A stretch of 64,000 nucleotides of DNA from Streptomyces exfoliatus (GTDB lineage Bacteria; Actinomycetota; Actinomycetes; Streptomycetales; Streptomycetaceae), in NCBI RefSeq assembly GCF_000725545.1, contig NZ_JNZP01000017.1:172873-236872 (forward strand), written 5' to 3'. The number at the start of each line of letters is the position of its first letter. Within the stretch, counting starts at the first letter, position 1. Both the position numbers and the translations under genes were made by a program. Positions 26,273 to 34,843 of the stretch are shown one piece after another. The notes beneath the pieces are model-generated. The model ran no database searches and had not been told where the DNA came from. It saw only the letters and a list, made by a program, of their open reading frames with translations.

Positions 26273-26827
26273 GTGCTCACTGTCGGTGACAAGTTCCCCA
26301 CCTACGACCTGACCGCCTGCGTGTCGCTGGAGAGCGGCAAGGAGTTCGAGCAGATCGATCACAAGTCCTACGAGGGCAAGTGGCGTGTGGTGTTCTTCTG
26401 GCCGAAGGACTTCACCTTCGTCTGCCCCACCGAGATCGCCGCGTTCGGCAAGCTGAACGACGAGTTCGCCGACCGCGACGCCCAGATCCTCGGCGTCTCC
26501 GGCGACTCCGAGTTCGTGCACCACGCCTGGCGCAAGGACCACGCCGACCTGCGTGACCTGCCCTTCCCGATGCTCGCCGACTCGAAGCACGAGCTCATGA
26601 GCGACTGCGGCGTCCGCGGCGCGGACGGCTTCGCCCAGCGTGCCGTCTTCATCGTGGACCCGAACAACGAGATCCAGTTCACCATGGTGACCGCCGGCTC
26701 CGTCGGCCGTAACCCCAAGGAGGTCCTGCGGGTGCTCGACGCCCTGCAGACCGACGAGCTGTGCCCGTGCAACTGGAACAAGGGCGAGGGCACCCTCGAC
26801 GCCGCCGCCCTCCTCTCGGGCGAGTAA
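26273..26827 (+). CDS. ahpC: Alkyl hydroperoxide reductase C (2-Cys peroxiredoxin)
   Basis: 184-aa cytosolic peroxidase reducing H2O2, organic peroxides and peroxynitrite. Peroxidatic cysteine in DFTFVCPTE (about residue 48), a GVSGDSEFVHHAW stretch and the resolving cysteine pair CPCNWNKGE near the C-terminus (about residues 164-166). Start is GTG at 26273 with AAGGAG 6 nt upstream. Followed after 16 nt by ahpD, its electron-transfer partner; both lie opposite oxyR. Confidence 0.95.
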   Translation: MLTVGDKFPTYDLTACVSLESGKEFEQIDHKSYEGKWRVVFFWPKDFTFVCPTEIAAFGKLNDEFADRDAQILGVSGDSEFVHHAWRKDHADLRDLPFPMLADSKHELMSDCGVRGADGFAQRAVFIVDPNNEIQFTMVTAGSVGRNPKEVLRVLDALQTDELCPCNWNKGEGTLDAAALLSGE

Positions 26828-26843
26828 GGACGCGTGATCTGAC

Positions 26844-27377
26844 ATGGCTCTCGACGAACTGAAGTCCGCCATACCGGACTTCGCCAAGGACCTGAAGCTG
26901 AACCTCGGTTCGGTCATCGGCAACAGCGACCTTCCGCAGCAGCAGCTGTGGGGCACGGTCCTCGCCTGCGCGATCGCCTCGCGCTCGCCCAAGGTCCTCA
27001 AGGAGCTGGAGCCCGAGGCCCAGGCCAACCTGAAGCCCGAGGCGTACCAGGCGGCCAAGTCCGCCGCCGCGATCATGGCGATGAACAACGTCTTCTACCG
27101 GACCCGGCACCTGCTGTCGGACCCCGAGTACGGGACGATGCGCGCCGGTCTGCGGATGAACGTCATCGGCAACCCGGGCGTCGAGAAGGTCGACTTCGAG
27201 CTGTGGTCGCTGGCCGTCTCCGCGATCAACGGCTGCGGCCAGTGCCTGGACTCGCACGAGCAGGTCCTGCGCCAGGCCGGTGTCGACCGCGCCACGATCC
27301 AGGAGGCCGTGAAGATCGCCGCGGTGATCCAGGCGGTCGGCGTCACCCTCGACGCGGAAGCGGTCCTCGCCGAGTAG
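26844..27377 (+). CDS. ahpD: Alkyl hydroperoxide reductase AhpD
   Basis: 177-aa carboxymuconolactone-decarboxylase-fold protein that re-reduces AhpC. Catalytic motif [12 protein letters not shown] (CxxC plus His, about residues 127-138), preceded by [13 protein letters not shown]. The start at 26844 gives [20 protein letters not shown], the usual family N-terminus. Cotranscribed with ahpC; a strong terminator follows. Confidence 0.95.
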   Translation: MALDELKSAIPDFAKDLKLNLGSVIGNSDLPQQQLWGTVLACAIASRSPKVLKELEPEAQANLKPEAYQAAKSAAAIMAMNNVFYRTRHLLSDPEYGTMRAGLRMNVIGNPGVEKVDFELWSLAVSAINGCGQCLDSHEQVLRQAGVDRATIQEAVKIAAVIQAVGVTLDAEAVLAE

Positions 27378-27399
27378 GGCGTCACCGCGGTCGTACGAG

Positions 27400-27432
27400 A
27401 AGGGCCCCGGGGCAGCGCGCCCCGGGGCCCTT
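27400..27432. terminator. Bidirectional terminator hairpin after ahpD
   Basis: Perfect 13-bp arms aagggccccgggg / ccccggggccctt with a 7-nt loop, between convergent genes. Confidence 0.85.
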
Positions 27433-27449
27433 CCGCCGTTCCCGGCGGG

Positions 27450-28133
27450 TCACTTCTTGAGCGCCGCCATGAGCGCCAGCATGTCCTGGGTCATCGGGAC
27501 GTCGATGCCGGAAAGGTCGAGCGGCTCGGTGTTCCCCGTCTCGTTGCCCTCCGCGTCGACGCTGTAGTCCCGGGAGACCGCCAGCGCGATCTCGGCCTGG
27601 CCGTCGAGAACCATGAGCTCTCCGGCCTCGCCCTCGCGGTCGCTGAAGAAGGCCTTCTCGCCGAGACCGTCGATCGGCGTGTGGAGGTCGGCGGACTTCG
27701 CCTGTGCGTCGAACTCGGGCCCCGGATCCGTCACCTTGTGCAGGGTGTACGAGAGCCAGCCGCTGTAGCCCGATTCGGGCGGGCCGAACCGTATCGGGCA
27801 GGCCACCCGCAGCACCGCCGGGTCGTCCGTCACGGGCCCTTCGCCGTCCGCGCTCCGCTCGCCCAGGACGGCGCTGAGCGCCGGCAGCTCCGCCAACTGG
27901 CAGAGGCCGCTCACGCTCTTGTACCCACCCAGGTCAGGGCCGGGCTCCTCGCCCCGCTCGTACGCGTAGAGCCCGCCGCCCCACACCGCCGACGCCAGCA
28001 CCGCGCCGCCCAGCGCCCACAGCCAGGGGCGCCGGGCCCGGGGCGGACGGGGCGGCCGGGCTGCCTTCTCCTCCGTCAGTACCTCGGGCGCGTCGAACAC
28101 GACGCCGCCCACCAGCTCTGGTTCCGAGATCAC
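27450..28133 (-). CDS. Single-pass membrane protein of unknown function
   Basis: 227-aa protein: cytoplasmic N-terminus with Pro/Arg-rich stretch (RPPRPPRARRP), one transmembrane helix (about residues 38-58, LWALGGAVLASAVWGGGLYAY) and an external domain with two cysteines (GLCQL and VACPI), resembling secreted DUF3558-like domains only loosely. No family is claimed. GTG at 28133 overlaps the stop of the AI-2E transporter gene (GTGA), so the two are translationally coupled. Confidence 0.75.
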   Translation of the reverse strand: MISEPELVGGVVFDAPEVLTEEKAARPPRPPRARRPWLWALGGAVLASAVWGGGLYAYERGEEPGPDLGGYKSVSGLCQLAELPALSAVLGERSADGEGPVTDDPAVLRVACPIRFGPPESGYSGWLSYTLHKVTDPGPEFDAQAKSADLHTPIDGLGEKAFFSDREGEAGELMVLDGQAEIALAVSRDYSVDAEGNETGNTEPLDLSGIDVPMTQDMLALMAALKK

Positions 28134-29599
28134 CGGCCGTCCCCCTTGGGGGAGGACGAGCCGGGTGCCGGGGTCGGGGCCACTTCGAAGGCGGTCGCCC
28201 CGCGCGGCTCCGGCGTGCTGCGGAGCGCCTGTTCCGTGCTGTACGCGCGCAGGTAGCCGACCACCGTGTTGCATACGGCGACCAGCGGGACCGCGACGAC
28301 GGCGCCGCCGATGCCGGCGGTCAGACCGCCGGCCGCGACCGCCAGGACGACGGCGAGCGGGTGGACCCGCACCGCGCGTCCGAGGATGAAGGGCTGGAGC
28401 ACATGGCCCTCGATCTGCTGCACGGCGAGGACGACGACGAGCACCATGAGGGCGGTGAAGAGGCCGTTGGTGACGAGGGCGACGACGACCGCGAGGGCGC
28501 CCGAGATCACCGCGCCGACCAGCGGGATGAAGGCGAACAGGAAGATGAAGACGGCGAGCGGCACGGCCATCGGCACGTCGAGGAAGTAGAGGCCGAGGCC
28601 GATGAAGACCGCGTCGATCAGGGCGACCAGCACCGTGCCCCGCACATAGGCGGTGAGGGTGCGCCAGGCGCGCGGACCGGCGCCGGCGACGCCCGGCCGG
28701 GCCTGGGCGGGGACCAGCTTGAGCGTCCACTCCCACACCTTCTTCCCGTCGTGGAGCAGGAAGAGCGTCGAGAACATGGCGAGCAGGATGCCGGTCAGCG
28801 CCTCGACGACGACGGTGACGCCCTGGAGTCCGACCTGGGTGATCTGTTCGGCGTTGGCGCCGATGGAGTCGCTGAGGTTCTTCGCGATGCCGTTGATCTG
28901 CTGCTCGGTCACGTGGAAGGGGCTGTTCAGCAGCGCGCGCTTGAGTTCCTCGATGCCGTCCCTGACCTGGTCGGACAGGTTGTCGACATTGTCCATGACC
29001 TGCCAGACCACGAACCAGCCGACCAGGCCCATCACGACGAAGCCGGAGATGGCCGTGACGGCGGTGGCGAGCCCTCGGGGCAGGCCCTTCCTGCGCAGCA
29101 TGGCCACGGTGGGCTGGAGCAGGGCGGTGACGAGCAGCGCGGCGACGAACGCGAGGACGACCAGCTGGACGGAGCTGATCACCTTCATCAGCACCCAGAG
29201 CGTGCCGGCGAAGACGAGCAGCCGCCAACTGGCCTCCGCGGCGACCCGCATGCCCCACGGGATGGCGGCGACCGGGTCGGGCCGGGCGGCGACGGCCGGC
29301 GCGTAGGCGGGGGGCGCGGGGACGGAAAGGCCCGGCTCGACGGCGGCCGTCTCCGGGAGCGGAGGCGGCGTCTCCGGTGCGACGCCGGGGCGCGCGGACG
29401 CGTCCCCGGTGGACGTGTCCCCGGTGCTCTTGTCGCCCGGACGTGGCTGCGGGCGGTCGCCCTGCCGTTCCCCCGGGTCGTCGCCCTGCGGGTCGAGCGG
29501 ATCCTCGCGCTCCGCCTCGGCCCTGCGCGCGTCGAGGCGTTCACCCACGCGGCTGAGGCTCTCGCCCAGCCGGCCCAGCCACCCTGGCACTCTCGCCAT
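28130..29599 (-). CDS. AI-2E family transporter
   Basis: 489-aa polytopic membrane protein of the AI-2E/PerM family (autoinducer or Na+/H+ exporters; substrate unproven). About the first 120 residues are a hydrophilic, acidic and Pro-rich extension; the membrane core follows, with the family motifs LVTALLQPTV, RGLATAVT, the long amphipathic helix and FAFIPLVGAVISG near the C-terminus, ending in a basic/Pro tail. Start taken at ATG 29599 (MARVPGWLGRL) because GAGGGAAG lies at correct spacing; ATG 29611 is an alternative. Confidence 0.88.
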   Translation of the reverse strand: MARVPGWLGRLGESLSRVGERLDARRAEAEREDPLDPQGDDPGERQGDRPQPRPGDKSTGDTSTGDASARPGVAPETPPPLPETAAVEPGLSVPAPPAYAPAVAARPDPVAAIPWGMRVAAEASWRLLVFAGTLWVLMKVISSVQLVVLAFVAALLVTALLQPTVAMLRRKGLPRGLATAVTAISGFVVMGLVGWFVVWQVMDNVDNLSDQVRDGIEELKRALLNSPFHVTEQQINGIAKNLSDSIGANAEQITQVGLQGVTVVVEALTGILLAMFSTLFLLHDGKKVWEWTLKLVPAQARPGVAGAGPRAWRTLTAYVRGTVLVALIDAVFIGLGLYFLDVPMAVPLAVFIFLFAFIPLVGAVISGALAVVVALVTNGLFTALMVLVVVLAVQQIEGHVLQPFILGRAVRVHPLAVVLAVAAGGLTAGIGGAVVAVPLVAVCNTVVGYLRAYSTEQALRSTPEPRGATAFEVAPTPAPGSSSPKGDGR

Positions 29600-29678
29600 C
29601 TCTTCCCTCATCCCCCCGCTGACACGTCCCCGCTCGCTCCCCCGCGAGCCCCTGGGCCCTTCGAACCTACACGCAAGC

Positions 29679-29707
29679 AGCCCCTCACCGTAGGACGGTG
29701 AGGGGCT
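29679..29707 (-). terminator. Terminator of the SLT transglycosylase gene
   Basis: Perfect 13-bp arms agcccctcaccgt / acggtgaggggct with a 3-nt loop, 23 nt downstream of the transglycosylase stop on the minus strand. Confidence 0.78.
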
Positions 29708-29729
29708 CCCCAAGGTTGAGCACGCCGGA

Positions 29730-30449
29730 CTAGTACCAGCGGTTGGCCTGCCAGAACGTCCACGCCTCGCACGGGCTGCCGTAGCGGTCGTTCATGTAGC
29801 TGAGGCCCCACTTGATCTGCGTCGCGGGGTTGGTCTGCCAGTCCGAGCCGGCCGAGCTCATCTTGTAGCCCGGCAGGGCCTGCATGAGACCGTAGGCGCC
29901 CGAAGACGGGTTGACCGCGCGGTAGTTCCAGCTGGACTCGTGGTCCACGATGGTGCTGAAGCACTGGAACTGCGAGGCCGGGATCATCTGGCGGGCCATG
30001 GCCTTGACCTCGGCGATGGAGTACGAGCCCTGCGTGGAGAAGGACGAGGCGTCGCGGACCGCGGAACGGCTGGCGCGCTCTTCCTCCGCCGCCTTGCGCT
30101 CCTCCTCGGCCTTGGCCTTCGCCTCGGCCTCGGCCTCGTCGGCCGCCTTCTTCTTCGCCTCCGCGTCCTTGGCGGCGCGGAGACGGGCCGATTCCTCGGC
30201 GGCCTTCCGCGCGACCGAGTCGGCGGCCGCGGCCTGGACGTCGGCCTGCTCCGAGAGGGACGAGACCTGTACCTGGGCCTGCTCGCCCGCGGGAATGTCC
30301 GCGAGCAGCGTGGTGTCGGCCGCGGTGGCCTCGAAGTTGTCGTCCGAGGACTGAACGGCGTTACCCGACGCTACGCCCACGACGGCGCCGACGGTGGTGA
30401 CCGCAGTGGCCGAAGCCACCGCGAATCCCCGGACCGAGATCCGGCTCAC
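29730..30449 (-). CDS. Secreted lytic transglycosylase (SLT domain)
   Basis: 239-aa exported peptidoglycan hydrolase. N-terminal signal/transmembrane stretch (about residues 8-33), a long Ala/Glu/Lys coiled coil (about 75-130, KAAEESARLRAAKDAEAKKK and onward), then a C-terminal SLT domain: IVDHESSWNYRAVNPSSGAYG with catalytic Glu, LMQALPGYKM and QIKWGLSYMNDRYG. Start GTG 30449 (MSRISVRGFAV) is preceded by AAGGA 6 nt upstream; ATG 30467 is less well placed. A 378-bp upstream gap suggests its own complex control. Confidence 0.88.
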   Translation of the reverse strand: MSRISVRGFAVASATAVTTVGAVVGVASGNAVQSSDDNFEATAADTTLLADIPAGEQAQVQVSSLSEQADVQAAAADSVARKAAEESARLRAAKDAEAKKKAADEAEAEAKAKAEEERKAAEEERASRSAVRDASSFSTQGSYSIAEVKAMARQMIPASQFQCFSTIVDHESSWNYRAVNPSSGAYGLMQALPGYKMSSAGSDWQTNPATQIKWGLSYMNDRYGSPCEAWTFWQANRWY

Positions 30450-30692
30450 ACGGTTTCCTTCCAGCATCGCTCGCACAGGTGACCACGCGGGCGAAATCGT
30501 GCCCCTGGCGCTGGTCTCCGACATACAGGGTCACAGGAGACACGGGCCCGTGGTGCTGTGGGCGGCATACGACGGACGGCTGTTGAGTTGTGCGGGGGTT
30601 GTGCGCCCTGAAGGTGCACGGGTGCCGTATGCGGGGCCTGACGGAAGCAAGACTCTGCCGGACCGCCGCACCGCAAGGCAATTCTCCGTTGC

Positions 30693-30708
30693 GTGTGAAA
30701 GCTCACAC
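30693..30708. promoter_or_regulatory. Crp-like palindrome GTGTGAAAGCTCACAC
   Basis: Perfect 6-bp arms GTGTGA/TCACAC with 4-nt centre; the inner part reads GTG-N6-CAC, compatible with Streptomyces Crp half-sites. It lies about 245 nt upstream of the SLT gene start. Confidence 0.4.
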
Positions 30709-30751
30709 CTCGGTGGGGGCAGGTGTTTTGGACGATCCTGCGGACAGCAGA

Positions 30752-30791
30752 GCGCCGCCCGGCTAAGCTCGTGGGCTTTGCCGGGCGGCGC
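30752..30791 (-). terminator. Terminator downstream of phoH
   Basis: Perfect 12-bp arms gcgccgcccggc / gccgggcggcgc with a 16-nt loop, 36 nt after the phoH stop on the minus strand. Confidence 0.68.
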
Positions 30792-30827
30792 CAACTTCCG
30801 TACGCGGACGGAAGGGTGTGAATCGGG

Positions 30828-32153
30828 TCAGATCTGAACGTCCTCCAGCATCTCCGTCACCAGCGCGGCGATCGGGGAGCGCTCCGAGCGGGTGAGGGTC
30901 ACGTGCGCGAAGAGCGGATGCCCCTTCAGTTTCTCGACCACGGCGACGACTCCGTCGTACCGGCCGACCCGGAGGTTGTCCCGCTGGGCGACGTCATGGG
31001 TCAGCACGACCCGCGAATTCGCCCCGATACGGGACAGAACGGTCAACAGGACGTTCCGCTCCAGGGACTGGGCCTCGTCCACGATGACGAACGCGTCGTG
31101 CAGCGAACGCCCGCGGATGTGGGTGAGCGGCAGGACCTCCAGCATCCCGCGGCCGAGCACCTCCTCGATGACCTCACGGCTCGCGACCGAGGACAGTGTG
31201 TCGAAGACCGCCTGGGCCCACGGGCTCATCTTCTCGGACTCGCTGCCCGGCAGGTACCCGAGCTCCTGGCCGCCGACCGCGTACAGCGGACGGAAGACCA
31301 TCACCTTCTGGTGCTGACGGCGCTCCAGGACCGCCTCCAGGCCCGCGCAGAGCGCGAGCGCGGACTTGCCGGTGCCGGCCCGGCCGCCCATGGAGATGAT
31401 GCCGACGTCCGGGTCGAGGAGCAGGTCGAGGGCGATCCGCTGCTCGGCGCTGCGTCCGCGGAGCCCGAAGGCCTCCCGGTCGCCGCGGACGAGCCGTACG
31501 TTCCCCTCGGCGGTGATCCTGCCGAGCGCCTTGCCCCGCTCGGACTGGAGCACCAGGCCCGTGTGGACCGGAAGCTCGGCGGCCTCCGGCACGTACAGCG
31601 ACTCCTGGTCGTAGAGCAGGTCCACCTGCTCGCCGGAGAGCGCCAGCTCGGACATCCCGGTCCAGCCGTTGGCGTCCGTGATGGCCAGTTCGGCGCGGTA
31701 CTCCTCGGCGAGGAGCCCCACCGAGGAGGCCTTGATGCGCAGCGGGAGGTCCTTGGAGACGACCGTGACGTCGTACCCCTCCGCCTGGAGGTTCCGCGCG
31801 ACCGCGAGGATCCGTGAGTCGTTGTCCCCCAACCTGTAGCCGGCGGGCAGTACACCGGGGTCGGAATGGTTGAGTTCGACACGCAGGCTGCCGCCCAGGT
31901 CCCCGATGGGGAGCGGGGCGTCCAGACGCCCGTACCGGACCCGGAAGTCGTCCAGGAGGCGCAGGGCCTGCCGGGCGAAGTAGCCGAGTTCGGGGTGGTG
32001 CCGCTTGGCCTCCAGCTCCGTCACCACGACGATCGGGAGCACTACCTCGTGCTCCTCGAACCGGGAGAAGGCGTTGGGGTCGGCCAGCAGGACGCTGGTG
32101 TCGAGAACATAGGTGCGCCGGTCGGAAAGGCGGCGCTTCGTGCTGGTCACCAC
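30828..32153 (-). CDS. phoH: PhoH-family PIN-ATPase (PhoH2 type)
   Basis: 441-aa cytosolic protein joining an N-terminal PIN ribonuclease-like domain (about residues 14-150: [32 protein letters not shown] with acidic catalytic residues) to a C-terminal PhoH P-loop ATPase (Walker [14 protein letters not shown], Walker [12 protein letters not shown]). Mycobacterial PhoH2 of this architecture is an RNA helicase/RNase with a toxin-antitoxin-like partner; no upstream antitoxin is seen here. Starts at tandem GTG codons (32153 or 32150); no clear Shine-Dalgarno sequence. Confidence 0.92.
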   Translation of the reverse strand: MVTSTKRRLSDRRTYVLDTSVLLADPNAFSRFEEHEVVLPIVVVTELEAKRHHPELGYFARQALRLLDDFRVRYGRLDAPLPIGDLGGSLRVELNHSDPGVLPAGYRLGDNDSRILAVARNLQAEGYDVTVVSKDLPLRIKASSVGLLAEEYRAELAITDANGWTGMSELALSGEQVDLLYDQESLYVPEAAELPVHTGLVLQSERGKALGRITAEGNVRLVRGDREAFGLRGRSAEQRIALDLLLDPDVGIISMGGRAGTGKSALALCAGLEAVLERRQHQKVMVFRPLYAVGGQELGYLPGSESEKMSPWAQAVFDTLSSVASREVIEEVLGRGMLEVLPLTHIRGRSLHDAFVIVDEAQSLERNVLLTVLSRIGANSRVVLTHDVAQRDNLRVGRYDGVVAVVEKLKGHPLFAHVTLTRSERSPIAALVTEMLEDVQI

Positions 32154-32450
32154 GGAAGGACAGACCCCCTCGGAAGACCCCTGTGAGGTCGGGGTGCGAC
32201 GGAACCGGTGTCGCTGCGGAATGGGACCGGGCTCAGGCCGCGCTGCGCGGGCCGAACCACGGCCCTCCGCTTCTCCCGTACGTGTCCCGCACGGTCGTCC
32301 TGGTGCAAGGGGCCTCCCGGGTGGCGGTCTCCGTGCCGCTCACTTCACCAGGGGTATGCCCCTGAACAGGGGCCGTCATGCCACGGCATGTGACGACGTG
32401 TTCATGAACACGAGGTGATCGGTTCCGAGCCGGTCCGTGGCGCCCGGCCC
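32154..32450. other. Intergenic stretch upstream of phoH
   Basis: About 300 bp between phoH and the MITE-like repeat. It should contain the phoH promoter. I see no ORF of convincing codon bias, no clear hairpin and no known motif. Confidence 0.5.
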
Positions 32451-32612
32451 AGGGCCTGTCGTTTGGATCAGGCCGGATCAGGGAGCGGGGTCTGGTGCCG
32501 TGGATCGCAAGGCGGAGGAGGGCGCCATGGCGGAGCCATGGCAACCGACGACAACGCGGCGAGGCGCGGTGCCGGACCCCGCGAGCCCGGCATGGTCCAG
32601 ACGACAGGCCCT
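32451..32612. repeat. MITE-like repeat, copy 2 (162 bp)
   Basis: 162 bp with 26-bp terminal inverted repeats (left agggcctgtcgtttggatca..., right ends ...ccagacgacaggccct), differing at three positions. Interior lacks a transposase; it holds gcgccatggcggagccatggc. The element abuts the isoprenyl transferase stop codon: TAG is read (minus strand) at 32613-32611, partly from the repeat tip. A shortened relative is at 15725-15827. From memory, sequences of this kind recur between genes in many Streptomyces genomes. Confidence 0.68.
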
Positions 32613-33372
32613 AGGTCCCGTAACGCCGGTGTCGTGCGGCGTAGTCGCGCAGCGCCCGCAGGAAGTCGACCTTGCGGAAGGCCGGCCAGTGGACCTCGCA
32701 GAAGTAGTACTCGGAGTGGGCGCTCTGCCACAGCATGAAACCGGAGAGGCGCTGCTCGCCGCTGGTACGGATCACCAGGTCGGGGTCGGGCTGCCCGCGC
32801 GTGTACAGGTGCTCGGAGATGTGCTCGACGTCCACGATCTCGGCGAGCTCCTCGAAGCTCGTCCCCCGGTCCGCGTGCTCCAGGAGCAGCGAGCGCACCG
32901 CGTCCGCGATCTCCTGCCGGCCGCCGTAGCCCACCGCCACGTTCACGAGTATCCCCGTGTTGGCGTGGGTGGCCTGCTCGGCCTCCTTGAGCACCGACTG
33001 GGTACGGGACGGCAGCAGGTCCATCGTGCCGACGTGGTTCACCCGCCAGCGGCCGTCGGCGGCGAGCGAGCGCACCGCGTTCTCGATGATGCCGAGCAGC
33101 GGCACGAGCTGCTCCTCGGGCCGGTTCAGGTTGTCCGTGGAGAGCATCCAGAGCGTGACGACCTCGACGTCCGTCTCGGCACACCAGCCGAGCAGCTCCT
33201 GGATCTTGTCCGCACCGGCCTTGTGGCCCTGCTCGGGGGTCCCCCCGGACGCCTTGGCCCAGCGGCGGTTCCCGTCGAGGATGACCCCGATGTGCTTGGG
33301 CACCTGGGCGTGGTCGAGGCGGCCTTCCACCCGGCGTGCGTAGAGCCCGTACACCAGGTCGCGCAGGTTCAC
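32611..33372 (-). CDS. uppS: Isoprenyl transferase (cis-prenyltransferase)
   Basis: 253-aa cytosolic/peripheral enzyme condensing IPP onto an allylic diphosphate in the Z configuration, for undecaprenyl or shorter Z-prenyl phosphates used in wall synthesis. Signatures: HIGVILDGNRRWAKA (catalytic Asp), LWMLSTDNLNRP, NVAVGYGGRQEI, and the C-terminal PDLVIRTSGEQRLSGFMLWQ with EYYFCEVHWPAFRK. Whether it makes the C15 or C50/55 product cannot be told. Start GTG 33372 (MNLRDLVYGLYARR) has GGAGGGG upstream; in-frame codons further upstream merely translate an 18-bp tandem repeat. Confidence 0.92.
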   Translation of the reverse strand: MNLRDLVYGLYARRVEGRLDHAQVPKHIGVILDGNRRWAKASGGTPEQGHKAGADKIQELLGWCAETDVEVVTLWMLSTDNLNRPEEQLVPLLGIIENAVRSLAADGRWRVNHVGTMDLLPSRTQSVLKEAEQATHANTGILVNVAVGYGGRQEIADAVRSLLLEHADRGTSFEELAEIVDVEHISEHLYTRGQPDPDLVIRTSGEQRLSGFMLWQSAHSEYYFCEVHWPAFRKVDFLRALRDYAARHRRYGT

Positions 33373-33385
33373 TGTTCTTACCCCT

Positions 33386-33421
33386 CCATGCACCGGCGGT
33401 CCGCCATGCAGCGGCGGTCCG
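33386..33421. repeat. Two 18-bp tandem repeats in the uppS/AKR promoter region
   Basis: ccatgcaccggcggtccg followed directly by ccatgcagcggcggtccg, one mismatch, between the divergent uppS and aldo/keto reductase genes. Possibly regulatory or slippage. Confidence 0.6.
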
Positions 33422-33498
33422 CAAGCCGCCACACTACTGCGCACGGGCGACGGGCTCCCAGCCCGGGACTGTCACAAGTACGTGATAAGCAGAGATAC

Positions 33499-34536
33499 GT
33501 GACTGATTCCCCCGTGTACCGCGCCTCCGCGGACCGCTACGACGCCATGGAGTACCGCCGGTCGGGCCGCAGCGGCCTCAAGCTCCCGGCGATCTCGCTC
33601 GGCCTCTGGCACAACTTCGGCGACGACCGGGCGCTCGACAACCAGCGCGCGATCCTGCGCCGTGCCTTCGACCTCGGTGTGACCCACTTCGACCTGGCCA
33701 ACAACTACGGGCCGCCGCCCGGCTCCGCCGAACTGAACTTCGGCAAGCTCTTCGCCCAGGACTTCGCGCCCTACCGGGACGAGCTGATCGTCTCCACGAA
33801 GGCCGGCTACGAGATGCACCCCGGGCCGTACGGCGAGTGGGGCTCCCGCAAGTACCTGATGTCCTCGCTCGACGCCTCCCTGAAGCGGATGGGCCTCGAC
33901 TACGTCGACATCTTCTACTCGCACCGCTTCGACCCGCACACCCCGCTCGAGGAGACCATGGGGGCCCTGGCCTCCGCGGTCCAGCAGGGCAAGGCGCTGT
34001 ACGTCGGCGTCTCCTCGTACAACAGCGAGCAGACCGCCGAGGCCGCGCGGATCCTGAAGGACATGGGCGTCCCGGCGCTCATCCACCAGCCCTCGTACTC
34101 GATGATCAACCGCTGGACCGAGGACGACGGCCTCCTCGACACCCTCGAGGACGCCGGGATGGGCTGCATCTCCTTCGTGCCGCTGGCGCAGGGGCTGCTC
34201 ACCGACAAGTACCTGAAGGGCATCCCGGAGGGCTCGCGGGCCACCCAGGGCAAGTCCCTCGACCCGAACCTGCTCTCCGACGAGGTGCTGCGGCGGCTCC
34301 GTGGTCTCGCGGACATCGCGGGGCGGCGCGGGCAGACCCTGGCGCAGCTGGCGCTGTCGTGGGTCCTGCGGGACGAGCGGATGACCTCGGCGCTGATCGG
34401 CGCGTCCAGCGTCGCCCAGCTGGAGGAGAACGTGGGGGCGCTGGCGGGTGCGCCGCTGACCGCGGAGGAGCTGGTGGAGATCGACTCGTTCGCCGTGGAC
34501 ACCCAGGGCACGAACATCTGGGCCGGCCGGGGCTGA
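33499..34536 (+). CDS. Aldo/keto reductase (L-glyceraldehyde 3-phosphate reductase type)
   Basis: 345-aa NADPH-dependent oxidoreductase of the YghZ group: GRSGLKLPAISLGLWHNFGD, catalytic Tyr in DLANNYGPPPGSAE, catalytic Lys in STKAGYEMHPGPYG, catalytic His in IFYSHRFDP, and C-terminal cofactor residues SALIGASSVAQLEENV. Substrates in this group include L-glyceraldehyde 3-phosphate and methylglyoxal. Start GTG 33499 (MTDSPVYRASADRYD). Followed by a large terminator. Confidence 0.9.
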   Translation: MTDSPVYRASADRYDAMEYRRSGRSGLKLPAISLGLWHNFGDDRALDNQRAILRRAFDLGVTHFDLANNYGPPPGSAELNFGKLFAQDFAPYRDELIVSTKAGYEMHPGPYGEWGSRKYLMSSLDASLKRMGLDYVDIFYSHRFDPHTPLEETMGALASAVQQGKALYVGVSSYNSEQTAEAARILKDMGVPALIHQPSYSMINRWTEDDGLLDTLEDAGMGCISFVPLAQGLLTDKYLKGIPEGSRATQGKSLDPNLLSDEVLRRLRGLADIAGRRGQTLAQLALSWVLRDERMTSALIGASSVAQLEENVGALAGAPLTAEELVEIDSFAVDTQGTNIWAGRG

Positions 34537-34597
34537 GGCCCCTGAGGGCCCGCGGGGCCCCGGAAAGGGGCCCCGTCGGGGCCCCGGAAAGAAAAAA

Positions 34598-34633
34598 CGG
34601 GCCGGTCCGTGGGGGGGGATACGGACCGGCCCG
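34598..34633 (-). terminator. Intrinsic terminator with U-tract for the minus strand
   Basis: Perfect 13-bp arms cgggccggtccgt / acggaccggcccg. On the minus strand the stem is followed by TTTTTTC, a canonical rho-independent terminator for the prepilin peptidase gene; it may also stop the aldo/keto reductase transcript. Confidence 0.78.
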
Positions 34634-34843
34634 AGGGGGGGTTTCCACCATAACCCTTCGATACTCGTGTTGCGCGCCACGTACGCCGTCCGAAGCATGG
34701 CGAATTCACCGGAGCCCAGTCAGGACAAGGGATGCGGGGCCGTGTGGCGGGTTTGCGCCCCGGCGTGGCGGCGGAGTTCCGTCCCTCCCAAGAGGGACCG
34801 GCCGGGCAGGGCCCGACGTTGACGCGCAGGCCCCCGGGACGCC

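Larger units (their letters stand above)
30450..30827. other. Intergenic leader/promoter region of the SLT gene
   Basis: 378 bp without a gene. It holds the phoH terminator hairpin (30752-30791) and the 16-bp palindrome at 30693-30708. I looked for a c-di-AMP (ydaO) riboswitch, frequent before Streptomyces cell-wall hydrolases, and did not find its conserved blocks. No convincing -35/-10 pair. Confidence 0.6.

Noticed and set aside
30450..30827. c-di-AMP (ydaO) riboswitch before the lytic transglycosylase
   Set aside because: Such riboswitches often precede Streptomyces wall hydrolases, but the conserved GC-rich blocks of the ydaO fold are not visible on the minus strand here.
30828..32153. 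PhoH2 toxin-antitoxin pair
   Set aside because: Mycobacterial phoH2 has a small upstream antitoxin ORF; no comparable coupled ORF is seen upstream of 32153.
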